Source: JAFAGX01 sp035623255
GTDB lineage: Bacteria; Acidobacteriota; Terriglobia; Terriglobales; Acidobacteriaceae
Direction of reading: 5' to 3'
DNA: 26,814 bases
Assembly (NCBI GenBank): GCA_035623255.1
Contig: DASPTU010000084.1
Span: 1 to 26,814 of the forward strand
Shown: positions 7,142 to 14,156 of the stretch, piece by piece
Position numbering within the stretch: the stretch's first letter is position 1
Layout: the number at the start of each line of letters is the position of its first letter
Program-made: the position numbers and the translations under genes
The notes under the pieces: model-generated
The model's database searches: none
What the model was told of the DNA's origin: nothing
The model's input: only the letters and a program-made list of their open reading frames with translations

Positions 7142-8002
7142 TCAAACGGCCCTCCGGTCCCCAGGGGTGCTGAGCAGATTCCCGCCTACGGTGACGAGCG
7201 TAACCAGGAATGTAAGGGTGATGATCAGTGGCAAATCTCGGTTGAGTGCGGCCTGCCACGCCAGCTGCCCTATGCCAGGTGAGTCGCAAAACGCTTCCAT
7301 GGGTATGGCTGCACCGAAGGCCATGCTAAGAGAAACGCCAAGGAGCGCGAATAGCGCGGGGGAAAGAAAGGGGAACAGATGATGTGACAGGATTCGCGCT
7401 CGGCCGATTCCTCGCGCTTCAGCTGCCAAAACGTACGGTTGCGCGCCGGCATGCGCCAAGAGGTTCCGGAGATACCGGAAGAGCTTAGGGAAAAGGACGA
7501 CCGCGATGGCCACGTACACCGGCGCTCCAAGATATACGGCGAACATCGCTACGACTGCAGTGGGAAGAGCGATCAGCGCTCCACTGACCAGAGCGCCTGA
7601 AATTTCCACCGCGAAGCTTTGGAAGAAAGCGGCCGACACCGAAGCGGCAAGAGCCACCACCCATGCCAGCAAAGTTCCAAACAGAACCGAGCGTAGCGTG
7701 ACGGGAAAGCGCTCCTGAATCAGTGCTGCAATCGGGCGATCGAGCCATTGTGAATTGCCCAGGTCGCCATGCACCGCTCTTACGAGAAAATGACCGTAGT
7801 AAGCGACGATGCCAGAGCGCACTTGATTCGCGTCACGAATGGACTCCACACTGGCGCGGTTCAGGCGGGAATCAAGTTCGCGTTCATCCACACCGTAGCC
7901 GGGAGCGAATCGGACCAACGTTGCAGTGAGCAGGCCACCGAGTAAGCTCAAGAACACAAGCATGAGGACGCGCATGGCGATGCGTTCAATGCGATGTTTC
8001 AT
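7142..8002 (-). CDS. Peptide-type ABC importer, permease 1 (DppB-like)
   Basis: This is an inner-membrane permease of the DppB/OppB type, 286 residues with about six membrane segments. Visible marks are the first helix (about 10-30), a periplasmic stretch containing YGHFLVRAVHGDLGNS (family pattern YxxxLxxxxxGDLGxS), the EAA loop LAAEARGIGRARILSHHLFP, and the late motif CDSPGIGQLAWQAALNRDLPLI, matching the family's PGLGxLxxxAIxxRDxP segment. It is the first transporter gene and begins 43 bp after the stop of the HD-GYP/GGDEF gene on the same strand, so one transcript could cover both. The Shine-Dalgarno before the ATG is poor, which suggests low or coupled translation. Confidence 0.9.
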   Translation of the reverse strand: MKHRIERIAMRVLMLVFLSLLGGLLTATLVRFAPGYGVDERELDSRLNRASVESIRDANQVRSGIVAYYGHFLVRAVHGDLGNSQWLDRPIAALIQERFPVTLRSVLFGTLLAWVVALAASVSAAFFQSFAVEISGALVSGALIALPTAVVAMFAVYLGAPVYVAIAVVLFPKLFRYLRNLLAHAGAQPYVLAAEARGIGRARILSHHLFPFLSPALFALLGVSLSMAFGAAIPMEAFCDSPGIGQLAWQAALNRDLPLIITLTFLVTLVTVGGNLLSTPGDRRAV

Positions 8003-8045
8003 CGTTGGCTTTTGCTTTCGTAACTAAGGCCCGAATTCCCCGGAT

Positions 8046-10511
8046 CTAGCGCGAATTAATTGCCTCGATCCGCGCCGCCTCGCTCAACTGTTTGTAATGA
8101 CTCACTTTCGTTTCGTACATGCGCCGGTCGGCCTCGGACAGCAACTCTTCAGCCGTTACGCCGTCTTGCGGACAAAAAGCGCAGCCGATGCTGACGGTGA
8201 CAACTTTGGATTGGCAAACCGACCGAGCCGCCTCCACAACCGCAAGTTCCAGCCTGGACTTCAGGTCGCTCACTTCTTCCTTAGTCAGGTCTGGAAGGAC
8301 AAACACGAATTCGTCTCCTCCCAGGCGCCCAACCTGATCGTAGTCGCGACAGGCGTTTTTCAAATTCCCTGCAATTTGCTGAAGGAGCTTGTTGCCCACC
8401 AGATGGCCAAAGCCGTCATTCACACTCTTGAATCCGTTCAAGTCGCACAGCAGAACCGCGAGGCGATGCGATCCGCGGCGCGCGCGGGAGATTTCCTTCT
8501 CCAAGTGCGCGCAAATGGCACGGGCATTAGGCAGACCGGTGAGAAAATCGGTACTCGCTGTGTCTTGAGCTCTCTCAAATTGCAGCGCATTCTCAACCGA
8601 CAAGCCAAGTTTGGTGCTGGCGGCAAGCAGGAGACGCAAGTGATCTTTTGTAAACCCTTGGCGCGGTCGCAAGTACAAAGAGAGCACGCCTGCTACTTTT
8701 TCGCGGCCGGGCAAGGGGATGGAGAGCGCGGATTGAAGAACCGATATCTTTGCCGGATCTCCGAGATATTTTGTTTCCGCCGCAGGGTCCCCGTTAACAA
8801 TTGGCTGTTCATTCTGCGCAACCCATCCGGAAATGCCTTGGCCCATGGGAATTTCAAGGGAATTGAACAGTTCGTAGTCAATTCCGTGGATGTACCTTGG
8901 CACGAGCTTCTGATCTTCCAACACATAAAACACGATGGCGTCGTGAGGAATCATCTCCTTCAATCGAACGGCAACGACAGACAGGGTCTCGCGCAGACTC
9001 AAGGAGTTGCCCAGCGTTTGGGCCAATTCAAAGAGCAGTTGTGCTTCCTGCCGTGCGGAGACAATGGACGCCAGGTAGGACGCGTGACGAATCTCTGATG
9101 GCTTCGGTAGGATCGCAACGCCAGCGGACGGTTCAACATTTGCGGTCCCTCTCGAAACAAAATCCTGAAGTCGCTTGCCGTCCGGCGATTCTCTGACTTT
9201 TTGCTCCAGTTCCTCGTGGCGCCGTTCGATGCACGCGACGACCCGCGGATCATAGCTGGTTCCGGACTCCAGCCTCAGGTGGTTGATCGCCTCTTCGGTC
9301 GGCAGGGCCCGGCGGTATGGCCGTTCCGAAGTCAGGGCATCGAAACAGTCGACGACAGCAAGGATTCGTGCTCCGATGGGGATATCCTCTCCCCGAAGGC
9401 CATCGGGATATCCTTTACCGTCCCACCTTTCGTGGTGAGAGCGGACGATAGGAACCACTGGGTAGGGAAATCGAACGCGGCTGAGGATCTCCGCCCCAAC
9501 AATGGGATGGATCTTCATTTTCTCAAACTCTTCGGGGGTCAATCGTCCCGGTTTCGAAAGAATCTGTTCTGGAACGGCCAGTTTTCCAATATCGTGCAAA
9601 AGCGAAGCGGCCCGCACCGCATCCAGTTCGTCCTGTGACAGTCCGAGATCGGCTCCGATCTGCACCGCAAAGGTCTGAACTCTTTTGAGATGGTCGTGGG
9701 TGGTGTGATCCTTGGCTTCGATGGCAAGCGAAAGGGATTCGATGGTCCGCAAATGCAAGGCCGCAATTTCTTCAGTGTGTTTCTTCTCGCCTTCTAGGCG
9801 GTCGAGATAGGTCCGGTAGGATCGGTAAATCCAGTAAACAATTGGCAAAACTAGGATCGCCACTTGCCAGCCCAGCTTGTGATCGATAATGCTCACGCCG
9901 CCGGCGATCAGCGCGCCGAGCAAGTAATAGGGAAAGGACCAGAGATAACACTCTTTCCAGACCTTGATGGGGTTGCGCCCCTCGGTGATGGCAATCACGC
10001 CGGATACCGACATTGTATTCACTGCAAAGTATGTGGATGAGGCTGCCGCCAGCAGAAGCGGCCACTGCAAACCGATACGGTGTGCATAGGCACTATGAAA
10101 CACTGCATAGGCCGCGCTAATGGAGATCGCCAGATTCGCATAGTTGAACGACAATTGAATGAGCCTTGGCCTCGGTTTGGCATGCCAGAGGGACTGAACT
10201 ATCCCTCCCATGCAGCCCATCAACAGCGTCTCCGGATAGGAAAGATCCAGAATGCCTACGAGGATGAAGAGGAAATTCGCTGACATGGTTGCTTCGATGC
10301 CCGGTAAGCGGACCTTAAAAAGCGAGGCACCGAACGCGACCGCCAGGAAACAAGCGAAACGCAACGAATCTTCGGAATGCCAGTGGAAAAGCGCATAGGG
10401 CACGAGCGGGGCGCCAACAATAATTTGAATGGAGATGAAAACAACAGCAGGCCAGCCGAGGAACTCTCCAGCTCTAGCCGGGTTAGTCCAGATTTTCTTC
10501 CACCTCGTCAT
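8046..10511 (-). CDS. Membrane HD-GYP / GAF / GGDEF c-di-GMP enzyme (821 aa)
   Basis: This protein joins a c-di-GMP phosphodiesterase and a diguanylate cyclase in one chain. Numbered from the ATG at 10511: residues 20-230 hold about seven hydrophobic segments (a MASE-like membrane sensor); an HD-GYP domain spans about 250-440 with HDIGK (306-310), HP at 335, HH at 359-360 and GKGYPDG (365-371), so its metal ligands are intact; a GAF domain covers about 495-645; and a GGDEF domain about 655-805 has an exact GGDEF at 731-735 and an RDYD inhibitory site (722-725) at the expected five-residue spacing. The open frame extends to 10946, but the extra 145 residues have no family character and no membrane-protein start, so I prefer 10511. 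Predicted location is the inner membrane. It precedes the ABC importer by 43 bp. Confidence 0.92.
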   Translation of the reverse strand: MTRWKKIWTNPARAGEFLGWPAVVFISIQIIVGAPLVPYALFHWHSEDSLRFACFLAVAFGASLFKVRLPGIEATMSANFLFILVGILDLSYPETLLMGCMGGIVQSLWHAKPRPRLIQLSFNYANLAISISAAYAVFHSAYAHRIGLQWPLLLAAASSTYFAVNTMSVSGVIAITEGRNPIKVWKECYLWSFPYYLLGALIAGGVSIIDHKLGWQVAILVLPIVYWIYRSYRTYLDRLEGEKKHTEEIAALHLRTIESLSLAIEAKDHTTHDHLKRVQTFAVQIGADLGLSQDELDAVRAASLLHDIGKLAVPEQILSKPGRLTPEEFEKMKIHPIVGAEILSRVRFPYPVVPIVRSHHERWDGKGYPDGLRGEDIPIGARILAVVDCFDALTSERPYRRALPTEEAINHLRLESGTSYDPRVVACIERRHEELEQKVRESPDGKRLQDFVSRGTANVEPSAGVAILPKPSEIRHASYLASIVSARQEAQLLFELAQTLGNSLSLRETLSVVAVRLKEMIPHDAIVFYVLEDQKLVPRYIHGIDYELFNSLEIPMGQGISGWVAQNEQPIVNGDPAAETKYLGDPAKISVLQSALSIPLPGREKVAGVLSLYLRPRQGFTKDHLRLLLAASTKLGLSVENALQFERAQDTASTDFLTGLPNARAICAHLEKEISRARRGSHRLAVLLCDLNGFKSVNDGFGHLVGNKLLQQIAGNLKNACRDYDQVGRLGGDEFVFVLPDLTKEEVSDLKSRLELAVVEAARSVCQSKVVTVSIGCAFCPQDGVTAEELLSEADRRMYETKVSHYKQLSEAARIEAINSR

Positions 10512-10589
10512 CACGGTCTTGCCCTTTCGGGACTGACCCCAGAGTAACGCTGTCCCCGGCAAAGTCTCCTGACAGCAAGTCGAAAGCTT

Positions 10590-10603
10590 CAACTTACAAG
10601 TTG
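10590..10603. promoter_or_regulatory. 14-bp palindrome upstream of the c-di-GMP enzyme gene
   Basis: CAACTTACAAGTTG consists of two perfect 6-bp arms around a 2-bp centre and lies about 80 bp upstream of the ATG at 10511. Its size and symmetry suit a dimeric repressor or activator, but I cannot name the regulator and see no clear -10/-35 pair beside it. Confidence 0.3.
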
Positions 10604-11250
10604 CAGGAGGCTGCTTCGTGGACCACCAAACAACACTTTCCTTAGTGCCAGATTGAGACGTTTGAGTCCTTTTGCAAATAGTACCGAATGAGGGATTTGT
10701 CCCAAAGTGAACCCCTTGCTGTACCGAAGCGCTACGTATACGGCCGCACAACGAATTTCCATCAAACCATAGCTCTGCCAGATGCAAAAGCGCGCGGTCC
10801 TTTGGTACTAGCCCAGCCCCACCCCTGTACCATCTACGACATAGGACCCTTGGCCAAACTGTTCCAGGCCGAAACGCTGCCAATATTAAGAAGGTTGGGA
10901 CGCCACGGTCGTCCAGGAGAGCTAGAAAGACGAAGAACTCTAACAACGGCCTCCCTTGAAAACGACCGCGTGGGGCGCGCTAATAACGCTTTGTCCTGGC
11001 CCCGCGATATGGGGAGTGTCTGGTCTTTCTCCATGGGCCTATGTAAATAGCGACGCTCAAAGAAACTCTGCCATCAGCTACAACGCTCACCAGACACCTG
11101 CATCGGCAAACAACTCCTCGGTCGGCAAGGATGCGTTGCTTTCCGGCGCCGAGAAATCCGCTTCCAAACTCAGTTTTTCGCCAATATCCAAGAGTGGCGA
11201 AGTTGGTTCTATGCGGCACCAGCTCAACCGGTAGTCAGGTCCGCCTGTTT

Positions 11251-11264
11251 TGCAAGCGTTTGCA
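11251..11264. promoter_or_regulatory. LacI/GalR-family operator candidate for the ara operon
   Basis: TGCAAGCGTTTGCA is a 14-bp palindrome with 6 of 7 pairs matching and a central CG. It fits the general LacI-family operator form (TGCAA-N-CG-N-TTGCA). It ends one base before a putative -35 hexamer and about 185 bp upstream of araD, so a bound repressor could block transcription of the sugar operon. No LacI regulator gene lies in the window; the assignment rests on the pattern and its position. Confidence 0.5.
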
Positions 11265-11265
11265 C

Positions 11266-11293
11266 TTGGCAGGCCTTCGGCAAGCGTGATATT
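11266..11293 (+). promoter_or_regulatory. Putative sigma-70-type promoter for the ara operon
   Basis: TTGGCA (11266-11271) and GATATT (11288-11293) are separated by 16 bp. Both match the consensus at four positions or more, and they lie directly downstream of the operator-like palindrome. The predicted 5' leader would be about 150 nt. The match is moderate and other starts are possible. Confidence 0.33.
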
Positions 11294-11448
11294 GTCACGG
11301 CGTGAAAATCTCTGAAGACCCGGCAAGCAAGCGCAACCCAGTGGATATCCGGCAACCCTACAGTCCTTGCTTTCAGTTGGTCCGGCCATTCTTGATGGCA
11401 GGTGGCTCAGGTTGGAACGCCCGCCCTGGCGGCGCAACCTAAGAATCG

Positions 11449-12153
11449 ATGCTGCTGCCTGACCTTCGCGGCGCGGTTTTGGAGGCCAACCTTGAGCTTG
11501 TCCGTCGAGGCCTGGTTCTATTCACGTTTGGGAACGCCAGCGGCATCTGGCGAAAAGATGGGCTCGTGGTCATCAAGCCGAGCGGTGTGCCGTACGAGAA
11601 AATGAAGCCGGTAGACCTGGTTGTGACAGACCTAGCCGGGAAAATTGTCGAAGGAAAACTCCGCCCCTCTTCTGACTTGCCGACACACTTGGTCTTATAC
11701 AAAGCATTCCCCAACATTGGCGGCGTGAGTCACACCCATTCCGAATATGCCACAGCTTGGGCGCAGGCGCGGCGAGCGATTCCATGCTTCGGCACGACGC
11801 ACGCCGATTATTTTCATGGCGAGGTGCCGGTCACGGAAGTGCTCAAGGAATCGGAGATTTCCACGGCTTACGAAGAAAATACGGGGCACGCCATTGTGCG
11901 GGCTTTTCACCCGCGAGACTATTCTTCGGTGCCGGGGGTGCTGGTAGCCAATCACGGTCCTTTCACTTGGGGGCCCGACCCCGGAGCGTCGGCACACAAT
12001 GCGGTCATCCTCGAATCCGTAGCGCGTATGGCGTACTTCACATTGGGCATCAATTCGCAGGCGCGGGCTATCGAGAACTCCCTTCACGACAAGCATTTTC
12101 TGCGCAAGCACGGCAAAGACGCCTATTATGGCCAGGCAAAGGAGAAAAAATGA
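11449..12153 (+). CDS. araD: L-ribulose-5-phosphate 4-epimerase
   Basis: This class II aldolase-like enzyme converts L-ribulose 5-phosphate to D-xylulose 5-phosphate, the last committed step of L-arabinose catabolism in the cytosol. At 234 residues it is full length. Family marks are FTFGNASG (26-33), VIKPSGVPY (41-49), PSSDLPTH (73-80), the metal ligands in SHTHSEYAT (His95, His97) and ANHGPFTWG (His169), TTHADYFHG (116-124, including catalytic-loop Asp120) and the C-terminal DKHFLRKHGKDAYYGQ (Tyr227 region). This end pattern is specific to AraD/SgbE/UlaF and not to fuculose aldolase. SgbE or UlaF substrates are possible in principle, but the AraB neighbour favours arabinose. Its stop overlaps the next start as ATGA, so the pair is coupled. 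Confidence 0.93.
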   Translation: MLLPDLRGAVLEANLELVRRGLVLFTFGNASGIWRKDGLVVIKPSGVPYEKMKPVDLVVTDLAGKIVEGKLRPSSDLPTHLVLYKAFPNIGGVSHTHSEYATAWAQARRAIPCFGTTHADYFHGEVPVTEVLKESEISTAYEENTGHAIVRAFHPRDYSSVPGVLVANHGPFTWGPDPGASAHNAVILESVARMAYFTLGINSQARAIENSLHDKHFLRKHGKDAYYGQAKEKK

Positions 12154-13853
12154 TCGCCTTGATGGCGCAAAGTGATCCAGCCACTCTCGTGCATCTTTCC
12201 GGGGTTGACGTCGCCATCATCGTGTTTTATTTCGGTCTAGTGCTGGCTATTGGAATGTACCTGCGCCGCCGCGCCAATACCGGCGAGGACTTTTTTATGG
12301 CCGGGCGCGAGATGACCGCTTGGATCGCGGGTCTTAGTTTTCTTTCGGCAAATCTTGGCTCTCTCGAACTGATGGGTTGGGCCGCCGCTTCCTACCAATA
12401 CGGAATACTGGCCGCTCACTGGTATTGGATTGGCGCGATTCCCGCGATGCTATTCCTCGGCCTCGTTATGATGCCGTTCTATTACATTTCAAAAACGCAC
12501 TCCGTTCCTGGATATCTGAAGCTTCGCTACGGAGAAGCGAGCCGCGCTCTCTCTGCGGTTTCTTTTGCGTTGATGACCGTGCTCATGAGCGGCATCAACA
12601 TGTACTCGATGGCCCTCGTCTTGAAGGTGGTCCTTGGCTGGGACATTCACTTCAGCATCTGGGTTTCCTCAATCACCGTCGCAATCTACGTGGCGCTGGG
12701 GGGCTTGCGTTCCGCCATTTTCAACGAAGTCTTGCAATTCATTCTGATTTGGGCTGGTGCTTTGCTCATTCCGATCCTTGGCCTCGTGGAAACCGGAGGT
12801 TGGAACAATCTCCGTCTGCAAATCGCGCGCAACGCCTCGGCCGAATACACCCATCTTTGGTCCACGCTCGGGCATTTCAAGGACAATCCCATGGGCATCC
12901 ACTGGACCGGCATCGTGTTCGGACTCGGCGCCATCATTTCCATGGGTTACTGGACTACCGATTTTCTTGTGGTCCAGCGCGTTCTTTCCGCAAAAGACCT
13001 GCGCGCGGCAAAAATGGCGCCCATCATCGGCGCCGCCTTCAAGATGCTCGTTCCGTTCATCGTCATCCTCCCCGGCTTGCTTGGGCTTGCGGTTCTTTCC
13101 GTAAAGCTCACAGGCGAATCCACTGCGATTGCCACGGGCGGTCACAGCTACAACGAAGTCCTGCCGCTCATGCTGGCACGTTACTGTGGTCCGGGCCTTC
13201 TCGGTTTGGGCATCACCGCGCTCATCGCGGGGTTCATGTCCGGCATGGCTGGCAACGTCAGCGCCTTCACTACCGTTTGGACCTACGACATTTACCGGGC
13301 TTTGATTAGGAAAGACAAATCCGACGCGCATTATGTGGCCATGGGCCGCTGGTCCACCGTCGTCGGCGTCATCATTTCCATTGGCACGGCCTATCTCGTG
13401 ATGAACTTCAAGAGCATCATGGACTACGTTCAGGCCCTCTTCAGTTTCTTCATCGCGCCACTTTTCGCCACCGTTCTTCTCGGCATGCTCTGGAAACGCA
13501 CCACGGCTGCCGGCGGTTTCTGGGGACTTTTCGCCGGAACGCTCTCCTCGATCGGCATGTATGCCTGGGTGAAAGTGGATCCTTCCGCGCTTCGCTACGT
13601 CGCGCTCTCTTCGGACGCCCGCGACATGGCGGAAAACATGTACCGCGCCCTTTGGTCCTGCCTCTTCTGCTTCGTTGTCACCATTCTCGTCAGCTACATG
13701 ACCAAGCCCAAGAGTGACGCGGAACTCAGCGGGCTCGTCTACGGCGTGACCGACATTCCGAAGGAAAACTACGTGACGTTCTGGCACCGCCCGTGGTTCT
13801 GGGCCACGGTTGTAGCCATTGGCTTTGTCGCTTTGAACATTATTTTCTGGTAG
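12150..13853 (+). CDS. SSS-family sodium/sugar symporter (567 aa)
   Basis: This integral inner-membrane transporter of the sodium:solute symporter family (SGLT/LeuT fold) probably takes up a pentose or related sugar with Na+. About 13-14 hydrophobic helices span the length. Recognisable marks are GEDFFMAGREMTAWIAGLS early (46-64), a YLKLRYGEASR segment after helix 3, GGLRSAIFNEVLQF after helix 6, and a large conserved helix 8-9 region with LIAGFMSGMAGNVSAFTTVW. The start ATG at 12150 overlaps the araD stop and has a fine Shine-Dalgarno (AAAGGAG). A longer frame opening at 11757 only reads araD out of frame. Operon membership points to L-arabinose, but the substrate is inferred from context alone. 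Confidence 0.92.
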   Translation: MIALMAQSDPATLVHLSGVDVAIIVFYFGLVLAIGMYLRRRANTGEDFFMAGREMTAWIAGLSFLSANLGSLELMGWAAASYQYGILAAHWYWIGAIPAMLFLGLVMMPFYYISKTHSVPGYLKLRYGEASRALSAVSFALMTVLMSGINMYSMALVLKVVLGWDIHFSIWVSSITVAIYVALGGLRSAIFNEVLQFILIWAGALLIPILGLVETGGWNNLRLQIARNASAEYTHLWSTLGHFKDNPMGIHWTGIVFGLGAIISMGYWTTDFLVVQRVLSAKDLRAAKMAPIIGAAFKMLVPFIVILPGLLGLAVLSVKLTGESTAIATGGHSYNEVLPLMLARYCGPGLLGLGITALIAGFMSGMAGNVSAFTTVWTYDIYRALIRKDKSDAHYVAMGRWSTVVGVIISIGTAYLVMNFKSIMDYVQALFSFFIAPLFATVLLGMLWKRTTAAGGFWGLFAGTLSSIGMYAWVKVDPSALRYVALSSDARDMAENMYRALWSCLFCFVVTILVSYMTKPKSDAELSGLVYGVTDIPKENYVTFWHRPWFWATVVAIGFVALNIIFW

Positions 13854-13873
13854 CGAAGGGAGAATGCCCGAAC

Positions 13874-14101
13874 ATGAAACTGCATGAAGGCGGAATCTCC
13901 ATCTGGTTTTTCATCGGGCTGTCCTTGCTCGTTAATGGAATCTTGATTTGCGCCGCCGGTGTCTGGGAACTCATCCATCCCGCTGCGCCCGACAAGCAAG
14001 TCGTTCTGTTTCAATATCACGCCAACGTTTGGTGGGGTGCGCTCCTGCTGATCATCGGCCTGCTTTATTGCATCAAGTATTCCCCCGGGCGCGGGGACTA
14101 G
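13874..14101 (+). CDS. Small two-helix membrane protein of unknown function (75 aa)
   Basis: I do not recognise the family. The 75-residue protein has two strongly hydrophobic segments, about residues 8-27 (ISIWFFIGLSLLVNGILICA) and 51-66 (WWGALLLIIGLLYCIK), joined by a polar loop with WELIHPAAPDKQ. It should therefore be a hairpin in the inner membrane. An AAGGGAG lies about 11 bp before the ATG at 13874. It sits 20 bp after the symporter and 55 bp before araB on the same strand, so it is almost surely in the same transcript. A transporter-accessory or stabilising role is possible but only inferred from position. Confidence 0.7.
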   Translation: MKLHEGGISIWFFIGLSLLVNGILICAAGVWELIHPAAPDKQVVLFQYHANVWWGALLLIIGLLYCIKYSPGRGD

Positions 14102-14156
14102 GAATCTGGGCGGCTGCACGGCGAATTGATGCATGGTTTTCGAGCGGAGAAACGGC

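Larger units (their letters stand above)
10512..11448. other. Intergenic region of about 940 bp, no recognised gene
   Basis: This divergent region separates the HD-GYP/GGDEF gene (minus) from araD (plus). Several open frames exist on both strands, up to about 120 codons, but none shows protein-like composition, a signal peptide or a known motif. Near the left end is a 14-bp palindrome (10590-10603), and near the right end a LacI-like operator and promoter (11251-11293). The middle, about 10700-11230, shows nothing I can name and may be a decayed gene or long leader sequence. Confidence 0.4.

Noticed and set aside
8097..9098. 333-codon plus-strand frame over the c-di-GMP enzyme gene
   Set aside because: Shadow of the GAF/GGDEF coding sequence; the protein on the other strand has all domain motifs.
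10512..10946. 145-residue N-terminal extension of the c-di-GMP enzyme
   Set aside because: No family or membrane-protein character; the membrane sensor begins shortly after the ATG at 10511.
11757..12149. Long upstream extension of the symporter frame
   Set aside because: It reads araD out of frame; the ATG at 12150 overlaps the araD stop and has a strong Shine-Dalgarno.
12669..13787. 372-codon open frame antisense to the symporter
   Set aside because: Charged, low-complexity shadow of a GC-rich coding sequence with strong third-position bias; no motif and no Shine-Dalgarno.
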